A stretch of DNA of 59,648 bases from contig CAYJHJ010000001.1 in assembly GCA_964370095.1 (NCBI GenBank), positions 1 through 59,648 on the forward strand, given 5' to 3'. Position 1 is the stretch's first letter. Each line of letters opens with the position of its first letter. This document shows, piece by piece, positions 8,191-17,171 of this stretch. The notes below the pieces were generated by a model. That model did no database searches. It saw only the letters and a program-made list of their open reading frames with translations, and was not told the DNA's origin. The translations under genes and the position numbers were made by a program. The stretch comes from CAYJAZ01 sp964370095. GTDB lineage: Bacteria; Desulfobacterota; Desulfovibrionia; Desulfovibrionales; Desulfovibrionaceae.

Positions 8191-8778
8191 ATGAGAACAG
8201 CAGAATACAAAAGAACAACAAAAGAAACAGCCATTCAACTCAAATTAAATCTTGATGGCACAGGATTAACTGAAATTTCAACAGGTTTTGGCATGCTTGA
8301 CCATTTCCTCACGCTTCTTGCTTTTTGGGCGGAATTTGATCTCAATCTTTCTTGCAAAGGCGATACTTATATTGACAATCACCACACAGCTGAAGACATT
8401 GGAATTAGCCTAGGAACAGCAATTTTAGAAGCTTTAGGTGATAGAAAAGGAATTCAACGAATTGCAAATGCCAAAGTTCCTATGGACGAAGCACTTACGG
8501 AGGTTTGCATAGATCTTTCAGGAAGAGCTTGGATTGAATGGAGAAATTCGCAAATTCTTCCACCTATTTTAGCTAATGAAGAAATTGATATATGGCGTGA
8601 ATTTTATAAAGCTCTTGCCTTTGCTCTTAAGTGTAATTTACACATAAATTTCTTATACGGCTCAAATGGGCATCACTTGCTTGAATCTGTTGCTAAAGGC
8701 ACAGGCCTTGCTTTGAAACAGGCAATCAAAATAGAAAATAAAAGGATTTCAAGCACTAAAGGACTTTTGGAAGCGTAA
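8191..8778 (+). CDS. hisB: imidazoleglycerol-phosphate dehydratase
   Basis: Histidine biosynthesis, manganese-dependent (195 aa, monofunctional). The metal-site His clusters are present: GMLDHFLTLLAFWAEFDL (about 34), DNHHTAEDIGISLG (about 61-74), and the repeat counterpart GSNGHHLLESVAKG (about 165-178). AAAGAGGAAAC is a good ribosome site. The stop codon overlaps the start of the next gene (TAATG). Confidence 0.95.
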   Translation: MRTAEYKRTTKETAIQLKLNLDGTGLTEISTGFGMLDHFLTLLAFWAEFDLNLSCKGDTYIDNHHTAEDIGISLGTAILEALGDRKGIQRIANAKVPMDEALTEVCIDLSGRAWIEWRNSQILPPILANEEIDIWREFYKALAFALKCNLHINFLYGSNGHHLLESVAKGTGLALKQAIKIENKRISSTKGLLEA

Positions 8779-9419
8779 TGAAAAAAATTCAACTTCTAGT
8801 TTTATCTATAATTTCTTTTTCGCTTTTAGCTTGCTCAAGCCAGCAAAACCTTCAAGTATCACAGCTTATTGTGCACTCCATAGGCATTGCACCATTGGAC
8901 CAACCCATTGAAACAATTGAACTTATGGCAGGCTATTATCCTGAAAGCAGAAAGCTTGCTGACAATGCTCAACTGGCACGAATTGACAATATAATAAAAT
9001 CAGAACTTTCTCATTCTTCTTATAACATTCAACATCTTGAAAAAATTGAATATAACGATTTACTTCCGCAAATTGAAGGCAATCAAACAAAGGGGATTTT
9101 AGCGTATTGGATTGAATACGGCAAAAAGCATAATGTTGAACTTCTATTAGTGCCTCAACTCCTTTATATAAGCGAAAAATCTAGCGAATCGGCAGAGGCA
9201 AGCATCAATAATAAAAATGCTCTCATGCTTGATTTCTTCCTTATAGATACCAGAGAGCAGGGTTTGCTTCTCAAGCGTGCACATTTTGCAGAGGAAGAGC
9301 AAATAAAAAATAGTGAAATCAATGGGATGAAATCTTTTTCAGAGCGTATGGGCAGTGCTGAGCTTGAAATTATGGTGCAAGATGCCACAAAAAAAATGAT
9401 TGAAGAATTTTCTTTATAG
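8778..9419 (+). CDS. lipoprotein, unknown function
   Basis: 213 aa with a lipoprotein signal peptide: KK, a hydrophobic core and lipobox LLAC with the lipidated Cys at about 19. The rest is soluble and predicted exported, with an EEEQ/NSE-rich C-terminal third. The start overlaps the hisB stop by one base, so translation is coupled to hisB. No family recognised. It loosely resembles small outer-membrane lipoproteins with a CsgG/DUF799-like alpha-beta fold, but that is a weak impression. Confidence 0.75.
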   Translation: MKKIQLLVLSIISFSLLACSSQQNLQVSQLIVHSIGIAPLDQPIETIELMAGYYPESRKLADNAQLARIDNIIKSELSHSSYNIQHLEKIEYNDLLPQIEGNQTKGILAYWIEYGKKHNVELLLVPQLLYISEKSSESAEASINNKNALMLDFFLIDTREQGLLLKRAHFAEEEQIKNSEINGMKSFSERMGSAELEIMVQDATKKMIEEFSL

Positions 9420-9435
9420 ACCTTTAAATTATATT

Positions 9436-9461
9436 TAAGTAATTTAAGAAATAGCCGAAAA
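9436..9461 (+). promoter_or_regulatory. possible sigma-28-like promoter
   Basis: TAAGTAAT (9436-9443) and GCCGAAAA (9454-9461) resemble flagellar FliA boxes (TAAA / GCCGATAA) but with one base less than the usual spacing. They lie about 50 bp before the gene at 9510. Weak evidence. Confidence 0.25.
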
Positions 9462-9509
9462 GAAATTATAAGCACATTTCTAAGCTTTTTTATAGTGTAA
9501 GGAGGAAGC

Positions 9510-10034
9510 ATGATTTCTTTGATCAATCAAAATTCTGATTTTATAAATCCACTCAACTATTTGCAAACAAATACAAGCGACAAAGAAAATAATAATGCCG
9601 CTCCTGAAAGTTTTGAAAAAAAATCTTTCACACTCTCTATTTCAAACATCAACCCACTTTATAAAGAAGATGAACTTGCAAAATCTGCTTTAGAGGGTGT
9701 TCTCAAGTTCATGGAAAAAGCTGAAAAAGTTCAAGAAGAAGCGAATAAAGATAAAGAAAGCCTTTCTAATAAAGATGTGCTTGATGAAATTGAAGAAAAC
9801 TTAAAAGAAAAAGGGCAAAAAATAAATACTGAAGCTTCACCTTTAATGCAAGCAAGTGAAGTTCAAGCCTCTGCTCAAGTAAATTCAACAAATGCACAAA
9901 GCCCAGAAATTCTTCAAACACCTGTAACTACAATAGAAAATGCGCTTTCTTCAGCCAAAGCCGAAGGCATCTTAAGTAACCTTCATGGCATCAGCCTAAG
10001 TAGCGTGGAAATTCAGATTGATGCTTATATTTAA
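9510..10034 (+). CDS. hypothetical protein, hydrophilic
   Basis: 174 aa with no signal peptide or membrane span. It is rich in Asn, Gln, Glu, Lys and Ser, with a likely coiled-coil at about 65-105 (LEGVLKFMEKAEKVQEEANK and following). The start is firm because AAGGAGG precedes the ATG by 6 bp. No family recognised. A weak sigma-28-like site upstream leaves a flagellar or motility link open, but nothing in the protein confirms it. Confidence 0.65.
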   Translation: MISLINQNSDFINPLNYLQTNTSDKENNNAAPESFEKKSFTLSISNINPLYKEDELAKSALEGVLKFMEKAEKVQEEANKDKESLSNKDVLDEIEENLKEKGQKINTEASPLMQASEVQASAQVNSTNAQSPEILQTPVTTIENALSSAKAEGILSNLHGISLSSVEIQIDAYI

Positions 10035-10063
10035 AAAGATTTGAGCAGAAATTTTCATATAAA

Positions 10064-11395
10064 TTAATCTTTAAATAAAAACTGCTGAAAATCAATCAAA
10101 CTTGTATTCTTATTTCTTTGAGTATTAGGGTAAACAATTGGTTTATAACCTAATTTTTCTGCTTGGTTTTTCCTTATATCTTGCCCTTGCGTTGGACGAA
10201 TTTGCCCATTCAAATCAACCTCACCCCAAAAAACTGCTTTTTCAGGTAGTGCTTTATCATAAAAAGATGAAAGAATTGCAGCCACCAAAGCTAAATCAAT
10301 GCCCGGATCTTGCAATTTTATTCCGCCGCCAAGCTTTGCATAAATATCTACTTGAGAAAAATTGAGTTTCAATCTTTTTTCAAGAACTGCAAGGATTAAA
10401 TTAAGCCTGTTCAAATCAAAGCCTAAGGCCGTTCTTCTTGGAATAGACAAGAAAGAAGGTGCAACAAGTGCTTGAACTTCCACAACAATTGGCCTGTGCG
10501 AATCAAGCGCCATCACCATAGAAGTTCCTGAAAGTTCGGCATTTCTTGCTTCTAAAAAAAGTGTGGAGGGATCTTCGACTATGCTCAAGCCGCTTTCAAG
10601 CATTTGAAAAACCAAAAGTTCATGGTTTGGGCCAAAGCGGTTTTTCAAAATTCTGAAAAGCCTAAGCCCTTGCCTTCTATCACCTTCCAAAGAAATCACT
10701 GTATCAACGCTATGCTCTAAAAGTCTTGGGCCGGCAAGCGTATTTTCCTTTGTAACATGTCCCACAAGGACAAGCACAATATTATTTTGCTTGCATTTTT
10801 CAATAAGTTCTGTTGCAACCGCTTTCACTTGCGAAACATTACCCGCTAGTCCCGGGGCATTTTCACTCATGAGGGTTTGCACAGAATCCACAATAAGCAA
10901 ATCAGGGGCTGTATCTTTTTCAAGCAAGGGAAGAATATCGGCTGTTGAATTTGTCGCTAAAGCCATAAGATTATTGTGCAAAACCTTTAAACGCTCTGCC
11001 CTATCTTTTATTTGCCTCAAAGTTTCTTCACCGCTTACGTACAAAACATTTTTATTATTCTTTGCAACAGCTCCCGCCAACTGTAATAAGAGTGTTGACT
11101 TGCCAATTCCCGGCTCTCCGCCAACCAATAAAGCAGCACCCGGCACTAAACCACTGCCTAAGATTTCATCTAAAGCAGCAATCCCCGATGAGAAAACTTG
11201 TGTTTCTTCCGTGGAAACTTGTGAAAGAATTTGCGGCTTTCTTGATGGTTCAGAAAAATTATTTTTTTTTGAACTTATATCAAGGTTCACAGCTTCAAGC
11301 GTGTTCCAAGATTGACAATTCGAGCATTGCCCTTGCCATTTGGAAAATTGCTTTGAACATTCAGAGCAGATATAAACTTCTTTAGTCTTTTTCAT
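10064..11395 (-). CDS. radA: DNA repair protein RadA (Sms)
   Basis: A RecA-like branch-migration ATPase (443 aa). The N-terminal C4 zinc finger is CSEC and CSNC (about 10-30), followed by Walker A GGEPGIGKSTLLLQLA (about 88-103), Walker B LLIVDSVQT (about 165) and the RadA-specific KNRFG (about 249-253). A C-terminal Lon-protease-like domain follows (about 300-430). It is the last gene of an argH - 11405 gene - radA run on the minus strand. Confidence 0.95.
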   Translation of the reverse strand: MKKTKEVYICSECSKQFSKWQGQCSNCQSWNTLEAVNLDISSKKNNFSEPSRKPQILSQVSTEETQVFSSGIAALDEILGSGLVPGAALLVGGEPGIGKSTLLLQLAGAVAKNNKNVLYVSGEETLRQIKDRAERLKVLHNNLMALATNSTADILPLLEKDTAPDLLIVDSVQTLMSENAPGLAGNVSQVKAVATELIEKCKQNNIVLVLVGHVTKENTLAGPRLLEHSVDTVISLEGDRRQGLRLFRILKNRFGPNHELLVFQMLESGLSIVEDPSTLFLEARNAELSGTSMVMALDSHRPIVVEVQALVAPSFLSIPRRTALGFDLNRLNLILAVLEKRLKLNFSQVDIYAKLGGGIKLQDPGIDLALVAAILSSFYDKALPEKAVFWGEVDLNGQIRPTQGQDIRKNQAEKLGYKPIVYPNTQRNKNTSLIDFQQFLFKD

Positions 11396-11404
11396 TATTT
11401 GATA

Positions 11405-11875
11405 TTAAATATTATTATTGCTTTTAAAATTTAGCAAAAAATCATAGATTTGATCAGTTGGGCATTTTGATAATTGCTTAATTACAATCAAGGCCTCCGC
11501 AATAGTATCAACCCAAAGAGTGCAAGAGCCGTGAAGCATAAGCCCAACAGCTTCTAATGGGCCCCTTATTCCTAAAATTGGAAGATTTTTTGCTTTTGCC
11601 ATACCAATTTCAACACCTGCATCTTGCCCGGAAGCTCCAAGATAAATAACTAAATCAGACTGTTGGCAAGCGGCTGAGCAAAATTGATATACTGTTCCAC
11701 CATTGTCATCCGTATCCATCCATTCACGTCTTTGAGCAGGATTTAGACCTTCAGGCAAGGCTGCTTTTTTCGTCCAATCCAAAACTTCAAAATTGTGTTC
11801 TTCCAAATATCTTGTAAGAAGCTGAACAGCATGCACATGTCTGAAACTTGCTGCGACATAAACTTTTTTATTCAT
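11405..11875 (-). CDS. nucleoside 2-deoxyribosyltransferase-like protein
   Basis: 156 aa with the Rossmann-like pattern of the family: N-terminal KVYVAASFRHVHA, a mid-protein DLVIYLGASGQDAGVEIGMA (about 78-97) with the D and E positions usual for the catalytic region, and a short LPILGIRG strand. It sits 9 bp before radA and 28 bp after argH, so it belongs to the same transcript. The true substrate is not evident. A non-catalytic nucleotide-binding role is possible. Confidence 0.6.
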   Translation of the reverse strand: MNKKVYVAASFRHVHAVQLLTRYLEEHNFEVLDWTKKAALPEGLNPAQRREWMDTDDNGGTVYQFCSAACQQSDLVIYLGASGQDAGVEIGMAKAKNLPILGIRGPLEAVGLMLHGSCTLWVDTIAEALIVIKQLSKCPTDQIYDFLLNFKSNNNI

Positions 11876-11903
11876 TTGAACACCTTATATATAATCAGCT
11901 ATT

Positions 11904-13313
11904 TTAGCAATTTTTTAACCATTCTTGAATATTTGCAATTTGCTCTTCCACCGAACTAAAACCCGTGCCACCATGAACCTGCCTATTTGAAACCGCATTA
12001 TAATAATCAAGTGCTAAGAAAACATTTTCCTCTGCTTTGAAACCTTTCGGAATAAATTGGTTAAGTTCAGCCAAGCTCAATTCTTCCAAAGCCAAATTCT
12101 TGCTTTCTGCATAAGCTACGGTTTTTCCGGTGATATGATGTGCATCTCTAAAAGCAATGCCAATCCCTACAAGATAGTCAGCAAATTCAGTTGCATTTAA
12201 AAAACCTTTTGAAAGAGCTTTTCCCATATTTATTTTATTAAATTCAGCACCTTCAAGCATTTCAGCCATAACTTCCAATGACATGGAAAAATTTCTGTCC
12301 GTATCAAAAAAAGGTTCTTTATCTTCTTGTAAATCACGATTATACGTGAGAGGAATCCCCTTTAATTGAGTGAAAAGATTGAACAAGTTTCCATAAATCC
12401 TGCCTGTTTTTCCACGCATAATTTCAGCTACATCAGGATTTTTCTTTTGCGGCATAATGGAAGAACCGGTTGTGTGCCTATCGCTTAGGCGAACAAACTG
12501 AAATTGCGGGTTTGACCAGATAATAAGCTCTTCACAAAAGCGTGAAAGATGCATGGCACATGTGCTTGCACAAAATAAAGCTTCAAGCATGTAATCTCTA
12601 TCCGCCACAGCATCCATACTGTTTTGAAAAACATCATACATTCCAAGCTCTTTTGCAACAAAGTAAGGGTCTAAGGGATAGGTGGTGCCACCAAGCGCGG
12701 CTGCCCCAAGTGGGCAAACTCTTGCTCTTTTCTCGGCTTGAAGCATGCGCTCATAATCACGCTGAAACATAGCACAATAAGCTAAAAGATGATGAGCAAA
12801 GCTCACAGGTTGTGCAGGTTGAAAATGTGTGCAGCCCGGCAAAAGTGTCAAGGTGTGAACTTCTGCTTGCTTTAAAAACACCTCTATAAGTTTTTTTACG
12901 CCCATACTCCATGCACGCAAGGCATTTGAAACATATAAGCGCACATCAAGGCAAACCTGATCGTTCCTGCTTCTGCCCGTGTGAAGTTTTTTTCCAATTT
13001 CTCCTATTATTTCAATGAGCCTTGATTCGATATTCATATGAACATCTTCTAAAGAGGTGTTCCAAGTGAATTTATTTGCTTCAATTTCTTTTTTTACCTG
13101 CAACAAACCCTTGCAAATTAGTTTTGCTTCATCTTGTGTGATTATTTCTTGCTTTGCAAGCATTTTGGCATGAGCAATAGAACCTTCGATATCCACTTCA
13201 TATAAATTTTTATCAAAAGAAACCGATTGTGTATATTCCTCAACAAGGTTTGAGACTTTTTGGCTGAACCTGCCACCCCATGCTGAATTTGTTGTATTTT
13301 TTTCTTTTTTCAT
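11904..13313 (-). CDS. argH: argininosuccinate lyase
   Basis: Last step of arginine synthesis, releasing fumarate (469 aa). Family marks are WGGRFSQ (about 12), EDVHMNIE (about 86), TGRSRNDQV (about 109), TLLPGCTHFQPAQPVSFAHH (about 155-174) and the superfamily loop GSSIMPQKKNPD (about 284-295) with the catalytic Ser. Length is normal. Confidence 0.96.
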   Translation of the reverse strand: MKKEKNTTNSAWGGRFSQKVSNLVEEYTQSVSFDKNLYEVDIEGSIAHAKMLAKQEIITQDEAKLICKGLLQVKKEIEANKFTWNTSLEDVHMNIESRLIEIIGEIGKKLHTGRSRNDQVCLDVRLYVSNALRAWSMGVKKLIEVFLKQAEVHTLTLLPGCTHFQPAQPVSFAHHLLAYCAMFQRDYERMLQAEKRARVCPLGAAALGGTTYPLDPYFVAKELGMYDVFQNSMDAVADRDYMLEALFCASTCAMHLSRFCEELIIWSNPQFQFVRLSDRHTTGSSIMPQKKNPDVAEIMRGKTGRIYGNLFNLFTQLKGIPLTYNRDLQEDKEPFFDTDRNFSMSLEVMAEMLEGAEFNKINMGKALSKGFLNATEFADYLVGIGIAFRDAHHITGKTVAYAESKNLALEELSLAELNQFIPKGFKAEENVFLALDYYNAVSNRQVHGGTGFSSVEEQIANIQEWLKNC

Positions 13314-13439
13314 TCTATCCTCAAATTTCCATTTCTCATTCTAAGGTTTTTGCCATGTTTTTTATTACTATCAATAATTTTTACTTGATTTTAGTCGAAA
13401 AGTCAAAAAGATTTCTCTTTGTAAAAAATGAACTTTAAA

Positions 13440-13467
13440 TAAAAAAAGGGAAAACTTCCCTTTTTAT
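13440..13467 (-). terminator. terminator after RNase P RNA
   Basis: AAAAAGGGAA pairs with TTCCCTTTTT around a 3-nt loop. On the minus strand this ends in a T-run seven bases after the RNA's 3' end. Confidence 0.8.
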
Positions 13468-13473
13468 ATTTTT

Positions 13474-13844
13474 TGAGTCAGCTATAAGCCGTGTTCTGTT
13501 CGTGAAATAATAATAATCACGTGGTTATCATTCATCTACGATGGCTGTTACCAGACATCTTTAGCAACCTACCCGAGAATATATTCCTTAAAGGAAGTGG
13601 CAGGGCTTGCCATCTATTCTCCTATTTGGTCTTGCTTCAAACGGGGCTTGTCTAGCTGCTGAAGTCGCCCTCAGCACTGGTAGTCTCTTACACTGCCTTT
13701 TCACCCTTACCGAAAATTCGGCGGTTGTTTTCTGTGACGCTATCCAAAAATCACTTTTTCTGGGAATTACCCAGCGTTCTGCCCAATGAAGCACGGACTT
13801 TCCTCCGATTACGCAATGCAACCAGCGATAACCCGCTTAACTCA
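13474..13844 (-). ncRNA. rnpB: RNase P RNA, bacterial type A
   Basis: The catalytic RNA of tRNA 5' maturation, about 371 nt. On the minus strand the conserved GGAGGAAAGTCCG lies near the 5' end (about 13796-13808), with AGAGACTACCAGTGC in the middle. ACAGAACACGGCTTATAG lies near the 3' end (about 13482-13500). The outer P1 helix forms between TGAGT...AGC at 13838-13844 and GCT...ACTCA at 13474-13482. It begins 18 bp after the zinc-ribbon gene stop. The short open frames inside it (13588-13821, 13607-13789) are not genes. Confidence 0.96.
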
Positions 13845-13861
13845 AAATTTATTCAAAAATT

Positions 13862-14653
13862 TTAATTGTTTATTAAATCTTCACCGAAAACCATTGTATC
13901 AGCTTTATTTTCATTTTCTGTTGCTTCAGGTGATTGAAAATGTGCTGACCAATAAATTAATCTTTGGCAATTCGGGCATGACACAATTTGCTGCCCGCGT
14001 TGTAATTCATTATATGCTTGTGGCGGAATTGAAATATGGCAACCTGAGCACACACCTTCAATAACAGGAACAATAACGGGGTGTTTTAATCTTCTTCTGA
14101 TAAATTCATAGCGTGATAAAACAGGAGCCGGCACGTGAACAAGCGAAGTTTGACGTTCTTTTTCCAAAACACTCAATTCTTCTTCAGATTCTTTTGTGAG
14201 AGTTGAAAGATTAGCTTCAGCTTGTTCAAATTCTTCTAAAGCCTCTTTCCATAATACAAGCACATCTTCAAGTCTTGTATTTTGAAAAACAATTTCATTA
14301 TTTAAAGCAGCTTGCTCTTCTTCACGTGATTTTGTGGCTTTTTCCATTGAAGTCATTTCACGAGAAACTGCATTATATTCACGTTCATTTTCCACTTTAG
14401 AAAGCTTTGCTTTGCTTTTTTTAGCTGAAGCCATTGTTTCTTCAAGTTCATTTTCAAGCCTTTTCAACTGCTCTTGAAGATGTTCAAGCTTTTCTTCAAT
14501 ATTATGTTTTTGCTCTTCAAATCTATTATAATTAGCTTTTAAAGCTTCCACTTCACCCGGAGCTTTATTTAATTTTTTATTAACATCATAAATAACATTA
14601 TCAACTTTTTGCAATGCTATCAATTGTTCAATTTGGTTAAGGTAAATACTCAT
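13862..14653 (-). CDS. coiled-coil C4 zinc-ribbon protein
   Basis: 263 aa. Residues about 5-185 form a long antiparallel coiled-coil, very rich in Glu, Lys and Ala. Residues about 200-235 hold a C4 zinc ribbon (CSGC and CPNC) with the family phrase VCSGCHISIPPQ. This matches the widespread zf-RING_7 / CdsZ-like family that tends to sit beside nif3-like genes, as here (41 bp downstream of one). The biochemical role is not settled. A link to nucleic-acid or flagellar regulation has been proposed for relatives. Confidence 0.8.
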   Translation of the reverse strand: MSIYLNQIEQLIALQKVDNVIYDVNKKLNKAPGEVEALKANYNRFEEQKHNIEEKLEHLQEQLKRLENELEETMASAKKSKAKLSKVENEREYNAVSREMTSMEKATKSREEEQAALNNEIVFQNTRLEDVLVLWKEALEEFEQAEANLSTLTKESEEELSVLEKERQTSLVHVPAPVLSRYEFIRRRLKHPVIVPVIEGVCSGCHISIPPQAYNELQRGQQIVSCPNCQRLIYWSAHFQSPEATENENKADTMVFGEDLINN

Positions 14654-14694
14654 TATAACTCCTTGTTATGTTAAAACTTAATATGTATATATAT

Positions 14695-15516
14695 TTAAAC
14701 TAAAGAACAAAAAGGATTTGTTCCTTCAATAAAACTTACTTTTACCGGAATATAATTTTTCAAGTGATTTGCAAAACGCTTCATCATTTCTTCTTCCAAT
14801 GAAAAATGCCCAACATCCAGCAATAAAGGATTTTCAAACTCCTGATTATGTTGAGAATATTCACTCAAAGGATTATACTCACCCACAATATCTAAGGCTA
14901 GATGGTATTTCACATCGCCGGTAATAAATAAATCAGCCCCTTTTTCTTTAGCTTTTTCATACAAAGATGAGCCGGATCCAAAGCAAAAAGCGATTTTTTT
15001 AATTTTTCTTTGAGTATTTTTTCCTACAAGGCGAAAATCTTTTCTTGAAATAAAGGGCATGCTTTTTTCAAGACATTCTAAAACATCTGAAATATCACGG
15101 CTATTTTCTAAAAGCCCTATTGCTCCAAAATTTTCTTCTTCATCTAAAGGCAAAAGTTCTTGAAGTTTTAAATCTTCTGCAAGCCAAAAAGCAAAACCAT
15201 TAAAAGTTGCATCTAAACTTGTGTGAGCAGCATAGAGAAAAACATTTTTTGACAAAAGAAGATGTATAGATTTAAATAAAGCAGAACAGATGTTTAGCCT
15301 ATATTCACCCATTGTTAGAGGATGGTGGCTTAAAATTGCATCTGCTCCTTGTTCAATAGCTTTTTCAATATTTTCCCATGTAGGGTCAAGCATAACAGCA
15401 AGATGAGAAAATTTATCCTTGAAGCTATCAATCTGTATTCCGCTATAGTCCCAGACTGCCTGATTACTCAAGGGTGCATAATTTTCGATAGTGTTAATAA
15501 GCTCTTGTTTTTGCAT
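14695..15516 (-). CDS. Nif3-like dinuclear metal-centre protein
   Basis: 273 aa of the Nif3/YbgI family, which makes toroidal hexamers with a two-metal site. Metal ligands visible are SHHPL (about 63-67), YAAHTSLDA (about 94-102), DLFITGDVKYH (about 193) and the C-terminal DVGHFSLEEE (about 227-236). The gene is annotated elsewhere as a type 2 GTP cyclohydrolase I, which is not proven. Together with the zinc-ribbon gene it forms the common two-gene unit. Confidence 0.88.
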   Translation of the reverse strand: MQKQELINTIENYAPLSNQAVWDYSGIQIDSFKDKFSHLAVMLDPTWENIEKAIEQGADAILSHHPLTMGEYRLNICSALFKSIHLLLSKNVFLYAAHTSLDATFNGFAFWLAEDLKLQELLPLDEEENFGAIGLLENSRDISDVLECLEKSMPFISRKDFRLVGKNTQRKIKKIAFCFGSGSSLYEKAKEKGADLFITGDVKYHLALDIVGEYNPLSEYSQHNQEFENPLLLDVGHFSLEEEMMKRFANHLKNYIPVKVSFIEGTNPFCSLV

Positions 15517-15819
15517 TTATACCTACATTTGTTGAAGCAGTGTGTGTTTTTTAGCCATTTTTTTTACTTTTGTCAATACTGGCAAGTGCTCAATTTATAA
15601 TGGTCTGATATATATAATAAAAATAAAAAAATTATTTTTTTGTTTCTTTATCCCTAAGTTTTTATAAATTGAGACGATAAGGAAATTAAGTTGTTAAACT
15701 TATAAAGCTCATTATAAAAAAAGTTTACAATTTTATGACTTTCTCGGAAGGGAAATTTGAGTTCTACTCAGGATAAAGCCTTTGATTTTCAAAGGTTTTA
15801 TTGTTTAAACACCCAATTT
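15517..15819. other. intergenic region, no gene seen
   Basis: About 300 bp, strongly AT-rich, between the Nif3-like gene start (15516) and the 3' end of the gene at 15820. Apart from the hairpin at 15775-15799 I see no open frame, tRNA or repeat. A short plus-strand RNA ending at that hairpin is possible but unsupported. Confidence 0.5.
15775..15799 (-). terminator. probable terminator of the 16473-15820 gene
   Basis: AAAGCCTTTG pairs with CAAAGGTTTT around a short loop, 20 bp past the stop codon on the minus strand. The plus-strand side also has a weak T-run, so it may act both ways. Confidence 0.55.
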
Positions 15820-16473
15820 TCAGCCACCAAGATTATTAATAAGTCCAAGCAAAGCCTTGTCAAAGCAAAGAGGAAGATTATTTTCAAAAGTGATTGGTGC
15901 ACGATATGAATAATTCTTCTCTTGAATATCAATATCTTGAGTAATCATTTCATTATTTGTTGTATTTAGTGTATTCTGCAAATTTTGATAAATGGAAGAA
16001 TCTTCACCAAACAAACAAGTTTTCAAACCTTTTTCAAGCTCAATTTGAGCAGCCCTGATAACGTCATTAGGCATTAATGAATTTCTTGGCATTTGTGAGG
16101 GCACAAAGGCAAGCACATCTTCAATAAGAGGGTTTATTGCAATATATATAGTTGGAATAGTAAAGCGAGGCAGCTCAATTTCATTATAGCCAATATTATA
16201 CACCAAAGCTATGCCATGCTTTTCATAAATATAATCCATGGATTTTTTTAATTTTCTTTTATCAAAAAAATCAAGCGTTCCAGTATTATCAATCATGGAA
16301 GATTCTGATAAAATTGAAATAAGTTTGAATTCAAAATTAAATTGATAAAGAAAAAAAAGGGCTAAGAATAAAATCAAACTCCCAAAAAAGCGTGTGTTAT
16401 TGCTTCTTTTGTATTGTTCAACTTCACGCCTTTCCTTCTTGGAAAGTTGAGATTTAAATATAGATCTTCTCAT
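15820..16473 (-). CDS. membrane-anchored protein with TPM-like domain (paralogue 1)
   Basis: 217 aa: a basic N-terminus (about 1-27), one membrane span (about 29-45), then a soluble, probably extracytoplasmic domain. The region at about 60-95 (MIDNTGTLDFFDKRKLKKSM..., then IALVYNIG) follows the pattern of TPM domains (acidic-Asp-x-Gly-x-Leu start, helix, then a beta strand). Residues about 110-150 (TIYIAINP... and IRAAQIELEKGL) align by eye with the neighbouring gene at 16528, so the two look paralogous. The TPM assignment is inference. Function unknown. Confidence 0.6.
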   Translation of the reverse strand: MRRSIFKSQLSKKERREVEQYKRSNNTRFFGSLILFLALFFLYQFNFEFKLISILSESSMIDNTGTLDFFDKRKLKKSMDYIYEKHGIALVYNIGYNEIELPRFTIPTIYIAINPLIEDVLAFVPSQMPRNSLMPNDVIRAAQIELEKGLKTCLFGEDSSIYQNLQNTLNTTNNEMITQDIDIQEKNYSYRAPITFENNLPLCFDKALLGLINNLGG

Positions 16474-16527
16474 ACTTTTTATTTGGTATTATTAGATAAG
16501 TGTTTATATTTTATTGTTTACAACTAT

Positions 16528-17055
16528 TTATTTAAGCTTTAAAACTATTGCCCTCTTCATATAAATTTCATTTTTTGCGAAAACCAAATTTTCTTGAATG
16601 CATGTTCCTAAGGGTTTTTCAAACCTCTGTGTACAAAGTTCAAAATTAAGTTTCATCTGCTCTTTGACAATTTTTTGTTCTGAGCCTAAAGCTTTCTGCA
16701 AACGTATCGGAAAGCCATAGTAAATATCATTCGTATTTGTATTTATTGCTATTCTTAAAGTATTTTCGCCAACTGTTTCAGGCATGGCTTTTTCTTTAGC
16801 TATATGAAAACTTACTCTCAAGCCCATATCGTAAAACAAGTTATTCATAATTTCACGAAGTTCTTTGCGGTCTTTTGATGTAAGGCTGTTGGTATCATCT
16901 TTCATTGAAGTTTCAGCCATCAAGTCCATATATCTTGCGCCAAAATCTTTATTATACCAAAAAACCAGTGAAAGGCACACAGATGCTGCAAGAATTGCTC
17001 CTAGCAAGAGTGGATATTTCACCTTTATAAAACTAATAAACTTATATTTTTCCAT
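16528..17055 (-). CDS. membrane-anchored protein with TPM-like domain (paralogue 2)
   Basis: 175 aa: N-terminal membrane span (about 15-33), then a soluble domain with MKDDTNSLTSKDRKELREIM (about 51-70) and VSFHI, LRIAINT and IVKEQMKLNFE. These line up in order with the 15820 protein (MIDNTGTL..., IYIAINP, AAQIELEKGL). The genes are 54 bp apart and co-oriented, so this is probably a tandem duplication followed by divergence. Shorter than its neighbour because the C-terminal tail is missing. Confidence 0.6.
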   Translation of the reverse strand: MEKYKFISFIKVKYPLLLGAILAASVCLSLVFWYNKDFGARYMDLMAETSMKDDTNSLTSKDRKELREIMNNLFYDMGLRVSFHIAKEKAMPETVGENTLRIAINTNTNDIYYGFPIRLQKALGSEQKIVKEQMKLNFELCTQRFEKPLGTCIQENLVFAKNEIYMKRAIVLKLK

Positions 17056-17171
17056 TATTTATTGAAATGCTTTCTTTTTTCTTTAAAATCTCTTGATTTT
17101 TTTTAACTCTAGAACTCATATTGTCAAATGTCAACAAAAAAAACATTTTATTTAAAAACATATAATAATTC

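Noticed and set aside
13588..13821. Protein-coding frames (both strands)
   Set aside because: They lie inside RNase P RNA, whose conserved core is clear.
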